Below, one piece after another: positions 55,034 to 63,741 of a stretch of DNA of 64,000 bases. The stretch covers positions 62,001 through 126,000 of the forward strand of contig CAIRTK010000064.1 in NCBI GenBank assembly GCA_903881475.1. Direction: 5' to 3'. Each line of letters begins with the position of its first letter. The first letter of the stretch is position 1. The stretch comes from an uncultured Opitutia bacterium (lineage in GTDB: Bacteria; Verrucomicrobiota; Verrucomicrobiia; Opitutales; Opitutaceae). The translations under genes were made by a program, and so were the position numbers. The notes under the pieces are model-generated. The model did not search any database. It saw only the letters and a program-made list of their open reading frames with translations, and was not told where the DNA came from.

Positions 55034-55393
55034 TCACAGTTTCGGGTTGGCCCACTCGGCGGGGAGGATGGAGGCAGGGCCGTGGATGTAGACCTGATAG
55101 TACAGCCAGAAGATGACGAGCGCGAGGGTGCCCATGAAAATCAGCTCGCCGAGCACCCCGGCGTTCTGGCGGCTGGTGCGGTGCAGCCGGCCGACCACGC
55201 CCTCGATGGCCGGTGCGACCAGGAAGGCGACGACCGAGCTTCCGAAGAGCACCAGCGCCATGATCACGGCGATGCGCACAACGTGGTCATAGATCATCGC
55301 GGCTTTGTAGGAGATGATCGAGTTCACCAGGTTGAGCAGCAGCAGGCAGCTCGGCAGGATGAAGTAGTTGCGGACGATTCGGGGATTTTTCAT
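55034..55393 (-). CDS. Small multi-span membrane protein
   Basis: 119 aa, three likely helices: FILPSCLLLLNLVNSIISYK, IAVIMALVLFGSSVVAFLVA and GELIFMGTLALVIFWLYYQV. Not recognised. The charged loop GRLHRTSRQNAG lies between the second and third. No close partner except the DUF2007 gene downstream. Confidence 0.7.
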   Translation of the reverse strand: MKNPRIVRNYFILPSCLLLLNLVNSIISYKAAMIYDHVVRIAVIMALVLFGSSVVAFLVAPAIEGVVGRLHRTSRQNAGVLGELIFMGTLALVIFWLYYQVYIHGPASILPAEWANPKL

Positions 55394-55452
55394 GGCTCGG
55401 CAGAAGAGAGAAGGGGACTGGGTGTGAACTCAGTTGCGAGCGAGAGAACAGG

Positions 55453-55574
55453 GGGTAGGGCGCGTTATCCCTAACGCGCCGGGCTCGGCGGGAGCGCTCA
55501 AGCATGCTCTTTCATTTTATTCAGCGGAACGACGCTGGGTCACCCACGGTGGGTTAGGGATAACCCGCCCTACC
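55453..55574. repeat. Intergenic inverted repeat with internal palindromes, GTTATCCCTAAC type
   Basis: Left GGTAGGGCGCGTTATCCCTA...; right in reverse GGTAGGGCGGGTTATCCCTA. Each arm is itself a palindrome (GCGTTA-TCCC-TAACGC and GGGTTA-GGGA-TAACCC). It fills the gap between the membrane protein and the heparinase-like gene. Confidence 0.8.
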
Positions 55575-55575
55575 T

Positions 55576-58500
55576 TCACTTACTCCAGCTGAGGATCGCC
55601 GGCAGGCGGACGGTTTCGCCGACGGCGCCATCGACCAGCCAGACGTCCTCGCCAGCCGAAATTTTCCCCGTGGGCGGGGCGGTGAGGGTGAGGCGGCCGT
55701 CATCCCGGGCTTCGAGCACCGTGGCGAGCGGCCGGTCCGCCTGGTCGCACAGCGTGGTGCCGCGATAGATGGCGAACAGCCGCAGGGCGGTCTTGCTCAG
55801 GACCGTGGCGCCCTCGACGGAGGTCACGTGCACGAGACCCACTCGGAGATCATCCTTCACGGTGAATACCAGTTCGTCGCCCTCGCGCCGGACGGCGGTG
55901 ATCGTCTCCACGGTCTCGCGCAACGGATTCGAGAGATGAAGGATGCGGCCAGGCAGGGTCGCCAGATCCGGCGGCGTCGAGCCGGCGGCGAGGCGGACGC
56001 GCAGCTGTCCGGCTGACACGTTGATCGCGGTGACTTTCCCCTCAAGGCCGGTGGCGCTAAGTTTGCGGCTGCCGAGCTGGAAGAAGGTGCCGCCGGCGAA
56101 GAAGGCGCGCACCGGCTGGTGTTTGGCGTCGAGCGTGACGACCGCGACCTCGGCGTCGGTGGCCAGCGGGGGCGTGTCCTCGCGGGCGAACACCGCGATA
56201 TCGGAGCCGTGGTGATGGATCACGATGTCACGCAGGCCGTCGGTGTGCGTGACGGTGACCGCCGAGCCATTGGCGAAGTCGCTCCGATGGACCGAGGCAA
56301 TGAACGGCGCGGTGGCGTACGGCTCCAGCACGGCGGCGAACGCGCTGGTCAGCTCCGGCTCGCCGGGCCCGGCCACGCGGCGGGCGATGAGAAATTTGAT
56401 CAGCTCCGGATATTTCATGGGCGAGACCCGGGCCTCGGCCAGCAGCAGTTCCTGGCCGGGCTGCGGCAGCACGCGGAGGCGGAGGCGGGCATTCGGATCC
56501 TTGTCATGGACATAGTCCGCGATGACGGTGTCCGCGCCGGACTGGAGCCGCTGCACGTTGACGAGGTGCTGGAAGCCGGAGCCCGCGTAGTTGAGGTAGC
56601 TGCCCTTGAAATCCTTCGCGCCGCGCACGGGGTCGTCGTAGAGTTCGCCCACGGCGACGTTCGGACCGGCCAGGGTGCCCGGGGCGGGCGCGGACCAGGT
56701 GCCGGCGAGGGTGGTGAATTTCCCCGTCGGGCCATGCAGGCTGTAATCGTGTTGCCGGCCGCCGGCGACATCGAAGAAGTCGACGGCGTAACCCTGGTCC
56801 GCCGCACCGGGCGCGTCGACCATCACCAAGGTGCGGCGGTAGGTCGTGGTCTGCGGGTAGGTGCCGGGCGCATCGGCGACCAGCGCGCGCGCGAACGGGC
56901 CGTCGGCAAACAGCAGCAGCCGGCCGGCGGGGTTGGTGGGCTGGCGGTGGGCGTCGACGGTGACGGTGTTGTGGGAGATGGTGGTCTTCGACCACGTGAA
57001 GATGCCGGAGTTGAATTCGTTCGCGCCGTCGGGGTAGCCGAGGTCGGGCATCATGTCCTGGCCGTGGGCGAACAGGTCGAAATGCAGCCGGTCGTAGTGG
57101 TAGTGGGCGACATGCAGCCCGTAGAACAGGTCGAGGGAGCGGGTGTCGGCCGGGTTGTTGAGGATGGCGCTGCCGTAGCCGCTGAAAATCCGCGACGGCT
57201 GGGGCGGGACGACCCTTTCGACAGGCTCGAGGTGGTTCGCCACGGGCGGCAAACCAGCGACGACGAGTGCCGGAGCGAAGAGGGCCTCATAGCTGCCGAA
57301 GGTTTTTTCGCCGGTTGCGCCGATGCCGGCGAGGTAGGCGGCGTAGCGCGGATCGCGGTAGAGCTGGAAGCCGCGCTGGTAGGTCAGCGAGTCGTTGCCG
57401 ATGAGCGGGGCGTAGCGGGTGCTGCTGTCCCCCAGCGGGTCCGAGAGCCGGCCGATGGTGATATAGTCGAGCGGCTGGTCGAACATCCGCTTCAACCGGG
57501 GAAGCGCCGCGATGTCGTAACCCAGTTTATTCAGCATCTCGCCGGAGGCGGCGAGGATGCGGATCCACACAAAATTGTAGTCGGGCGACTCGTGCGGGGC
57601 GCCGTCGCGGTAGACGGAATTGTAGAGCGCGTAGTCGAAGCCGATGCGGAGTAGGTGGCCCTCGGGGCGGTGCAGGATCTCGTCCACGTAGCGGCGGTTG
57701 TCGCCATGCTGGCGGACGACGGCGAGCATGAGCAGGGCGCGCTGGTGCGTGCCATAGTTGCCGCGCATCATGTCGTTGAAGTAGCCGTCGATCGCCTCCT
57801 CGAAATAGTTGGCCTCGATGCAGGCGCGGATCTGCGCGCCGGTCTGGCCGTAGAATTTCTGGAGCGCCGTGTCGCCGTCGATCGTCTCCCAGATGCTGTC
57901 GTACGCCTCGGCGAGCGAGGGGGCGACCTGGTAGGATTCCCAGATGAGGTTCACGATCTTGCCGGTGTAGCGCGTGCCCTGCTCGGCCATGAGCTGGCCG
58001 AAGCGCGACTGCTGTTCGTAATTCATGGTGGGATAAACCTCGGCCACGCGGCGAAACAGCACCGCGGCCTTGTGGGCATAGGTCCGGTCGCCGGTGAACA
58101 CATAGGCGCGGGCCAGGGACCGGATGCCATTGATGATGCACCGGCTGTCGAGGCCGGGGCCCTGCCAGACGAGGTGGTTGGCGTGCGCGACGAACCAGTA
58201 GCGGTTGCCGTCGGGTCCGACCCAACCCCAGCCGTCGTCCACGATCTTGCCGGTGAGCAGGCTCTGGTCCTTGAACCCGCTGCGGTAATAGGCGCCGTAG
58301 TCGTTGCTGGGGTAGGTTTCGCCGCCGATGGGGCACTTCACCTGGAACGGGTGCTTCGGGTCGACGATCCAGGGAAAGGAGGAGCCGTTGATCCCCTCGT
58401 AGATTTTCCGGCCGTGGATCGGACAGCCGGCATTACAGAGTTCGACGGCGCGCGGCACCTCGGCCGTGGTGACCAGGTCGCGCAGGGCCTCGTCGGTCCA

Positions 58501-58788
58501 TGCCGCCCAATAGCGGGCCTCCACCAGGGACGGTTCGAGGATGGCGCGGGCGGCGGGATACTGGGCGACATTGGCCCGGGCCAGCGCGATCTCGGCGTCG
58601 GTATGCAGGGTCCGCGCGGTCTTGAGCGGGAACTGCGGCGTGCGGACTTTCTGCGGCAGCAGCACCCCCTGGGGGATCTGCGGCTGGACGGGTCCGTCGG
58701 GAAACCATGGGTCGCGTGCGGCGAGCCCGGCGGCCAGCAGGAGGAACACGAGGACGGCGGGAAGCGGACGGAGCCGGGCGAAGTGCAT
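55576..58788 (-). CDS. Heparinase II/III-like secreted protein (candidate polysaccharide lyase)
   Basis: 1070 aa with signal peptide (LPAVLVFLLLAAGLAA). Residues ~70-480 form the helical toroid: WFVAHANHLVWQG, MMRGNYGTHQRALLMLAVV (Asn and His) and DGAPHESPDYNFVWIRIL (Tyr of an SPxY motif). From ~560 a beta-sandwich follows with the heparinase II/III signature HVAHYHYDRLHFDLFAHGQD and FTWSKTTISHNTVTVDAHRQ. A further ~200 residues at the C-terminus are beta-rich. Expected to cleave a uronic-acid polysaccharide by beta-elimination, outside the cytoplasm. It stands alone, away from the 17-37 kb glycan operon. Confidence 0.85.
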   Translation of the reverse strand: MHFARLRPLPAVLVFLLLAAGLAARDPWFPDGPVQPQIPQGVLLPQKVRTPQFPLKTARTLHTDAEIALARANVAQYPAARAILEPSLVEARYWAAWTDEALRDLVTTAEVPRAVELCNAGCPIHGRKIYEGINGSSFPWIVDPKHPFQVKCPIGGETYPSNDYGAYYRSGFKDQSLLTGKIVDDGWGWVGPDGNRYWFVAHANHLVWQGPGLDSRCIINGIRSLARAYVFTGDRTYAHKAAVLFRRVAEVYPTMNYEQQSRFGQLMAEQGTRYTGKIVNLIWESYQVAPSLAEAYDSIWETIDGDTALQKFYGQTGAQIRACIEANYFEEAIDGYFNDMMRGNYGTHQRALLMLAVVRQHGDNRRYVDEILHRPEGHLLRIGFDYALYNSVYRDGAPHESPDYNFVWIRILAASGEMLNKLGYDIAALPRLKRMFDQPLDYITIGRLSDPLGDSSTRYAPLIGNDSLTYQRGFQLYRDPRYAAYLAGIGATGEKTFGSYEALFAPALVVAGLPPVANHLEPVERVVPPQPSRIFSGYGSAILNNPADTRSLDLFYGLHVAHYHYDRLHFDLFAHGQDMMPDLGYPDGANEFNSGIFTWSKTTISHNTVTVDAHRQPTNPAGRLLLFADGPFARALVADAPGTYPQTTTYRRTLVMVDAPGAADQGYAVDFFDVAGGRQHDYSLHGPTGKFTTLAGTWSAPAPGTLAGPNVAVGELYDDPVRGAKDFKGSYLNYAGSGFQHLVNVQRLQSGADTVIADYVHDKDPNARLRLRVLPQPGQELLLAEARVSPMKYPELIKFLIARRVAGPGEPELTSAFAAVLEPYATAPFIASVHRSDFANGSAVTVTHTDGLRDIVIHHHGSDIAVFAREDTPPLATDAEVAVVTLDAKHQPVRAFFAGGTFFQLGSRKLSATGLEGKVTAINVSAGQLRVRLAAGSTPPDLATLPGRILHLSNPLRETVETITAVRREGDELVFTVKDDLRVGLVHVTSVEGATVLSKTALRLFAIYRGTTLCDQADRPLATVLEARDDGRLTLTAPPTGKISAGEDVWLVDGAVGETVRLPAILSWSK

Positions 58789-58872
58789 CGCTTAGGAGGG
58801 TGAAGCCCGGGCGGCCCGGGCGGCAAAGCTTTTGACGCGCCCGGGGAGTTGTGCAAAGTTTCCGGACTGAAC

Positions 58873-59409
58873 ATGCACCTCACGCCCCGCCAGTGGTTGA
58901 ACGTCCTCCTGCCCATCGCGGGGCTCTTCCTGCTGGCCGCCCCGCTGCGCGCGACGGACGACCTCGGCCTGCCGGCGCCGGAGGTGGAGAACGGTTACCT
59001 GCGGCTCGGCTTCGACAAGCTGGCCTCCTACAAATTCCTGCCGCCGGCCTACGATCCCACGGCGGACGCCAAGGCGGCCCCGCCGACCGGCGACGAGCAG
59101 ATTCCCGCCGGTGTGAAGAACTGGAGCGGCAAGAAGGCGATCGTGACCGGCTTCATGCTGCCGGTGAAGATGGACGGCGGCCTCGTGACCGAATTTCTCC
59201 TGGTGAAGGATCCCATGATGTGCTGCTACGGCGTGGTGCCGAACATGAACGAGTGGGTCGTCGTGAAGATGGTGAAGGGCGGGGTTAAGCCCCTGATGGA
59301 TGTGCCGATCTCATTCTACGGCGAGCTCAAGGTCGGCGCCATGTTCGAGAACGGCTACATGACCGGCATCTATCTCCTCGAGGGCGAAAAGATGGGCGAG
59401 GTGAAGTAG
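58873..59409 (+). CDS. DUF3299 secreted protein
   Basis: 178 aa from MHLTPRQWLNVLLPIAGLFL, a signal peptide. The DUF3299 core is visible: GKKAIVTGFMLPVKMDGGLV, LVKDPMMCCYGVVPNMNEWV with paired Cys, and VPISFYGELKVGAMFENGYM. Function unknown; family members often sit next to ABC exporters of the MacB type, which is not the case here. Diverges from the heparinase-like gene across 84 bp. Confidence 0.85.
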   Translation: MHLTPRQWLNVLLPIAGLFLLAAPLRATDDLGLPAPEVENGYLRLGFDKLASYKFLPPAYDPTADAKAAPPTGDEQIPAGVKNWSGKKAIVTGFMLPVKMDGGLVTEFLLVKDPMMCCYGVVPNMNEWVVVKMVKGGVKPLMDVPISFYGELKVGAMFENGYMTGIYLLEGEKMGEVK

Positions 59410-59417
59410 CGGGTTAC

Positions 59418-59515
59418 GAAGCTCTAAGATCGAAACCCAAAATCCGAAACGCGAGCCCATCGGCTGGGGCAGCGGAAAATCCAATTTCGGATTTCGAGTT
59501 TCTCGTTTCGAGCTT
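59418..59515. repeat. Intergenic inverted repeat, CGAAATCCGAAA type
   Basis: Left arm GAAGCTCTAAGATCGAAACC...AAATCCGAAA; right arm in reverse AAAGCTCGAAACGAGAAACT...AAATCCGAAA. It lies between convergent DUF3299 and ACT genes. Confidence 0.75.
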
Positions 59516-59971
59516 TCAGCGGGAGATATCCCGCTGGGTCAGCACCTTGAAGCCGCGGCGGTTCAGGGCCTGGGCGGCGACGTCGGCATCCTCGATGCTG
59601 AGCGCGAGGGCGGCCTTGGAGTCCGGGCGCTTGATGAAGCTGTAGACGTAATGGACGTTGATCTCGGCCTCGAGCAGCGCCGCGAGGACGTCGCGCAGCG
59701 ACGTCTCGTCGTCAATTTCCACGGCGAGCACATCGCACTCGGTGTACGGAAAATCATTGTTCACCATCAGCTCGCGGGCTTTCTCCCGGTCATCGACGAT
59801 CAGGCGGATGATGGCGCTGTCGGTCGTGTCGAGCACGGTGATGGCCATGATGTGCACGCTGTTTTCCTTGAACAGCGCGGTCAGGTCGTAGAGGCGGCCG
59901 ACGCGGTTCTCGGCAAACACGGAGAACTGCCGGACAGGGTCGGTGGCGGGGGTGGTCTTGGTGGCGGCCAT
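59516..59971 (-). CDS. Tandem ACT-domain protein
   Basis: 151 aa. First ACT domain FSVFAENRVGRLYDLTALFK to FPYTECDVLAVEID; the second, more degenerate, begins at TSLRDVLAALLEAEINVHYV and ends at GFKVLTQRDIS. No catalytic domain, so it is a ligand-binding regulator, probably sensing an amino acid. It resembles the short ACT proteins once annotated as acetolactate synthase regulatory-like. Target enzyme is not adjacent. Confidence 0.85.
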   Translation of the reverse strand: MAATKTTPATDPVRQFSVFAENRVGRLYDLTALFKENSVHIMAITVLDTTDSAIIRLIVDDREKARELMVNNDFPYTECDVLAVEIDDETSLRDVLAALLEAEINVHYVYSFIKRPDSKAALALSIEDADVAAQALNRRGFKVLTQRDISR

Positions 59972-60058
59972 GGCGGACGTAGGACGCTGGCGCAGCGCGC
60001 GGACACGGTCAATTGCAGGCTGGCGGGGGCGCGCGGCGGCGGTTTACCGTGAATTCCA

Positions 60059-60967
60059 ATGCCCCCCGAGTCCCTGAATCCCCATGCCGTCATGCAGCGC
60101 CGGGCGGAGGACAGCGCGCGGCTGGTGGCGCGCGGGATCGGCCTGAACCTGCTGCTGGCGGTGCTGAAGTTTGCCGGCGGGATTTTCGGCCACACCTATG
60201 CGCTGATCGCGGACGGCGCGGAGTCCCTGCTCGACGTGTTTTCCTCGATCCTGGTCTGGACCGGCTTCAGGGTGGCGGCGCGGCCGCCGGATGCCAACCA
60301 CCCGTACGGCCATGGCAAGGCCGAGCCGCTGGCGGCGCTGGCCGTGGCGCTGGTTATTTTTGCCGCGGCCGGGTGGATCTCCGTTCATGCCGTGCACGAG
60401 ATTGTCACGCCGCACCGGGGGCCGCACTGGTTCACGCTGCCGCTGCTGGCGGCGATTGTCGTGACCAAGGTCTGGTTCTCGCGCCGCATGGCGGCGGCGG
60501 GCGTCGCGGCGGGCAGCACGGCGCTCGACGTCGAGGCGCTGCACCACTGGTCCGATGCCATCACCTCGGGCGCGGCGTTCGTCGGCATCGCACTGGCGAT
60601 CGCGGGCGGGAAGGGCTGGGAGGTCGCGGATGACTGGGCCGCGCTGTTTGCCTGCGTGGTCATCGCGTTCAACGGCGTCCGGATGTTCAACAAGGCGCTG
60701 GGCGATGTCATGGACACGGCGGCGCCGGACAAATTCGAGGATGAAGTCCGCACCCTCGCACTGGCGGTGCCCGGCGTGGGCGCCCTCGACAAGGTCCGCG
60801 TCCGCAAGAGCGGGCTCAGCCACCTCGTGGACATCCAGGTGCGGGTGAACGGCGACCTCACGGTGCGGGCCGGTCACGACATCGCTCATGCCGTGAAGGA
60901 CGCGCTGCTCGCCTCCTCGCCGCACGCGATCAGCGACGTCTCGGTGCACATCGAGCCGATGAAGTAG
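60059..60967 (+). CDS. Cation diffusion facilitator (divalent metal efflux)
   Basis: 302 aa. Six predicted helices and a cytoplasmic C-terminal domain (VPGVGALDKVRVRKSGLSHL). Metal-site motifs: ALIADGAESLLDVFSS in helix 2, where the usual HS/DS after the first Asp reads ES, and EALHHWSDAITSGAAF in helix 5 (HxxxD). The His-rich loop of zinc-specific CDFs is short. Exports Zn, Fe or Mn in exchange for protons. Metal preference is not clear. Confidence 0.92.
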   Translation: MPPESLNPHAVMQRRAEDSARLVARGIGLNLLLAVLKFAGGIFGHTYALIADGAESLLDVFSSILVWTGFRVAARPPDANHPYGHGKAEPLAALAVALVIFAAAGWISVHAVHEIVTPHRGPHWFTLPLLAAIVVTKVWFSRRMAAAGVAAGSTALDVEALHHWSDAITSGAAFVGIALAIAGGKGWEVADDWAALFACVVIAFNGVRMFNKALGDVMDTAAPDKFEDEVRTLALAVPGVGALDKVRVRKSGLSHLVDIQVRVNGDLTVRAGHDIAHAVKDALLASSPHAISDVSVHIEPMK

Positions 60968-61002
60968 GAGCGCTTTAAGCGCCTGTTTCCAATCCTGCCA
61001 TG

Positions 61003-61079
61003 CTGAGCGCAGCGAAGAATCCAGTGAGATTCCGCGGAGGGCATTGATAGCACCCAACTGGATTCTTCGCTGCGCTCAG
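61003..61079. repeat. Hairpin repeat, GAGCGCAGCGAAGAATC type (copy 2)
   Basis: A perfect 23-bp inverted repeat beginning CTGAGCGCAGCGAAGAATCC (61003-61025 against 61057-61079). It shares TGAGCG-(A/C)-AGCGAAGAATCCAGTG with the copy at 52022. Lies between convergent CDF and small membrane protein genes. Confidence 0.88.
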
Positions 61080-61108
61080 AATGACAGTCCAAGCCACGCC
61101 GGCGCGGC

Positions 61109-61276
61109 TCACTCGGCCAGCTTCTGCGCCAGCTTCCAACCCGCCCACACGCCGACGATGCTGCCCACGCCGCTGATCACGAAGGACCAGCCGAAACCCC
61201 AGCCGAGGTAATCCGGGATGGCCCAGCCGACGTAGCCGCCGACGGTGCTGACCACAAGAATGCAGAGCTTGTTCAC
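61109..61276 (-). CDS. 55-aa glycine-rich membrane protein
   Basis: Below the ORF-track cut-off and not listed there. Starts at GTG 61276, only 10 bp after the YCII gene stop, so it is in the same transcript. Sequence has two hydrophobic stretches, NKLCILVVSTVGGYVGWAIP and GWSFVISGVGSIVGVWAGWK, with a short charged end KLAQKLAE. Resembles the short Gly-rich 'transglycosylase-associated'/GlsB-like or other small Verrucomicrobial membrane proteins. No function is known. Confidence 0.75.
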   Translation of the reverse strand: MNKLCILVVSTVGGYVGWAIPDYLGWGFGWSFVISGVGSIVGVWAGWKLAQKLAE

Positions 61277-61286
61277 CGGCGACGGA

Positions 61287-61733
61287 TCACTTCGGCGGCG
61301 GAAACTCGGGGTCGCGGATGGAACCCTTCTCGGTCATCCAGGGATGGATCTCGACCCGGAGCCGGCCGGTCTGCACCTCCGGGTCGCTGGCGGCGAGTCG
61401 CTCGGCCTCCTGGAGGGAGCCGCACTTGAAGATATAAATCCCGCGCCACTCGCGGTTGTCCGGACAGGGACCGGCCACGAGGAGCTTTCCGAGCTGGGCG
61501 AGGCGCTCGACGTTGCCCAAGTGCGCCGACTGAATCTTGGCCCGGTCCTCCTTGTCGTAAGCGTCGAAATTGGGCCCCTTGGTGATGAGGCCGACGTAGT
61601 AGGTGGTGAGATCGGGATCAGGCGGCGCGGCCGGCGTAAGCGTCATGGTTCCGGCGCGTGGCTTGTCGCTCGCCGATGCGGCCGTGACGGTCAGGCACAG
61701 GACGAGCAGGGCGGGGAGAAGGCGCGGAGTCAT
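61287..61733 (-). CDS. Secreted YCII-domain protein
   Basis: 148 aa with signal peptide ([17 protein letters not shown]). The YciI-like fold follows: [40 protein letters not shown] with the conserved His, [20 protein letters not shown] and [17 protein letters not shown] proteins are usually cytoplasmic dimers of unknown or dehydrochlorinase-like activity; an exported version is less common. Confidence 0.85.
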   Translation of the reverse strand: MTPRLLPALLVLCLTVTAASASDKPRAGTMTLTPAAPPDPDLTTYYVGLITKGPNFDAYDKEDRAKIQSAHLGNVERLAQLGKLLVAGPCPDNREWRGIYIFKCGSLQEAERLAASDPEVQTGRLRVEIHPWMTEKGSIRDPEFPPPK

Positions 61734-61864
61734 GGACCGCAGGCTGCCGTGCGGGGGCAGGGCAGGCGAGCCGCAACTTATGCAAGCTGAAGCCGGGCGT
61801 CATTGGCGGCCAGCGCACCGGGATTCCCGTTTACTCATCCGCCCGCCAGGCTCAGACTCCTCGC

Positions 61865-63691
61865 ATGAAAAAACGAAATTTCGCCAAACCCCTGAGCGAA
61901 AACACCCACTTGCTGCGCTGGGTCGATAAGATGGTCGCCCTGTGCAAGCCCGACCGCGTCCACTGGGTCGACGGCTCGCAGGAGGAGTACGATGCACTTT
62001 GCGCCCGGATGGTCGAGGACGGCACCTTCATCAGGCTGAACCAGAAGCTCTGGCCCGGCTGTTACTACGCCCGGTCCGATGCCAGCGATGTCGCGCGCGT
62101 CGAGGACCGCACCTTCATCTGCTCGCTGTCGAAGGAAGCCGCCGGCCCGACGAACAACTGGGAGAATCCCTATGAGATGAGGAAGAAGCTGCGCAGCCTC
62201 TTCGCCGGCTGCATGGCCGGCCGCACGCTGTATGTGCTGCCGTTCAGCATGGGCCCGGTCGGCGGCCCGATGTCGCAGATCGGCGTGCAGCTCACCGATT
62301 CGCCCTACGTGGTCGTCAGCATGCGCATCATGGCCCGCATCGGCCTGCCGGTTTACGCCGAGATCGACAAGGGCGAGAAGCGCGTCGTCCCGTGCATGCA
62401 CTCCGTGGGGGCCCCGCTGAAGCCGGGCGCGGCCGACGTCCCGTGGCCGTGCAACGCCGAGAAATACATCGTCCACTTTCCCGAGACGCGCGAGATCTGG
62501 AGCTACGGCTCCGGCTACGGCGGCAATGCGCTGCTCGGCAAGAAATGCTTCGCGCTCCGCATCGCCTCGAACATGGCGCGGGACGAGGGCTGGATGGCCG
62601 AGCACATGCTGATCCTCGGGGTCGAGGACCCGAAGGGGGAGAAGACCTACGTGGCGGCGGCGTTCCCGAGCGCGTGCGGCAAGACGAACTTCGCGATGCT
62701 CATTCCGCCCGACGCGCTGAAGAAGAAGGGCTGGAAGGTCTGGACCGTCGGCGACGACATCGCGTGGATCAAGCCGGACGCCGAGGGTCGCCTGCACGCG
62801 ATCAACCCCGAGGCCGGTTTCTTTGGCGTCGCCCCAGGCACGTCGGTGAAGACGAACCCGAACGCGATGGCCTCGCTCGCCAAAAACACGATCTTCACGA
62901 ACGTCGCGCTTACCCCCGACGGCGGCGTCTGGTGGGAGGGCATGACGGACGAGCCGCCGGCGGAGTGCACCGACTGGCAAGGCCGCCCGTGGACGCCGGC
63001 CCTGGCGAAGGAAACCGGCGCGAAGGCGGCGCATCCCAACGCGCGCTTCACCGCGCCGGCCGCGCAATGCCCGACGATCGACCCGGACTGGGAAAAGCCG
63101 GACGGCGTGCCGCTGAGCGCGCTGATTTTCGGCGGCCGCCGGGCGGCGACGATTCCGCTCATCTACCAGGCGTTCAACTGGAGCAGCGGTGTATATGTCG
63201 GCGCCACGATGGGCTCCGAAATGACGGCGGCGGCGGCGGGCACGATCGGCAAGGTCCGCCGCGACCCGATGGCCATGCTGCCGTTCTGCGGCTACCACAT
63301 GGGGGACTATTTCCGCCACTGGATCATGATGCAGAAGAAGCTCAGCGTCACCCCGCGCATCTTCCACGTGAACTGGTTCCGCAAGGACGCCGGCGGCAAG
63401 TTCCTCTGGCCCGGCTTCCGCGAGAACATGCGCATCCTGAAGTGGATCGTCGACCGCACCCGCGGCCGCACGCTGGCGAAGGAGACGCCGATCGGCTGGA
63501 TGCCCCGCTACGAGGATGTCGAGTGGGCCGGCCTGGATTTCCCGCAGGCGAAGTGGGACGAGATCATGGCCTTCGATCGCACCGCGTGGCGCGCGGAGGT
63601 CATGGGGCATGAGGAACTCTTCCTCGACCTGCATGACCGGCTGCCGAAGGAAATGATCTACGAGCGGGAACTGCTCATCTGCCGGATGTGA
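61865..63691 (+). CDS. pckG: Phosphoenolpyruvate carboxykinase (GTP)
   Basis: 608 aa, typical of the GTP-dependent class. Converts oxaloacetate and GTP to PEP, CO2 and GDP for gluconeogenesis. Motifs: kinase-1a [18 protein letters not shown] with the active-site Cys, kinase-2 [27 protein letters not shown], and the guanine-binding region near [16 protein letters not shown]. Also [13 protein letters not shown] at the N-terminus. Upstream gap holds no obvious regulatory motif. Fits with prpBCD: growth on propionate or sugars entering as C3 units needs it. Confidence 0.97.
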   Translation: MKKRNFAKPLSENTHLLRWVDKMVALCKPDRVHWVDGSQEEYDALCARMVEDGTFIRLNQKLWPGCYYARSDASDVARVEDRTFICSLSKEAAGPTNNWENPYEMRKKLRSLFAGCMAGRTLYVLPFSMGPVGGPMSQIGVQLTDSPYVVVSMRIMARIGLPVYAEIDKGEKRVVPCMHSVGAPLKPGAADVPWPCNAEKYIVHFPETREIWSYGSGYGGNALLGKKCFALRIASNMARDEGWMAEHMLILGVEDPKGEKTYVAAAFPSACGKTNFAMLIPPDALKKKGWKVWTVGDDIAWIKPDAEGRLHAINPEAGFFGVAPGTSVKTNPNAMASLAKNTIFTNVALTPDGGVWWEGMTDEPPAECTDWQGRPWTPALAKETGAKAAHPNARFTAPAAQCPTIDPDWEKPDGVPLSALIFGGRRAATIPLIYQAFNWSSGVYVGATMGSEMTAAAAGTIGKVRRDPMAMLPFCGYHMGDYFRHWIMMQKKLSVTPRIFHVNWFRKDAGGKFLWPGFRENMRILKWIVDRTRGRTLAKETPIGWMPRYEDVEWAGLDFPQAKWDEIMAFDRTAWRAEVMGHEELFLDLHDRLPKEMIYERELLICRM

Positions 63692-63741
63692 GGGGACGAA
63701 ATCGCGTGGAACGAATCCTGTGGCGCGGGGTTTACATCCGC

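Noticed and set aside
56119-57654. 511-aa plus-strand ORF
   Set aside because: Antisense to the heparinase-like gene, no domain.
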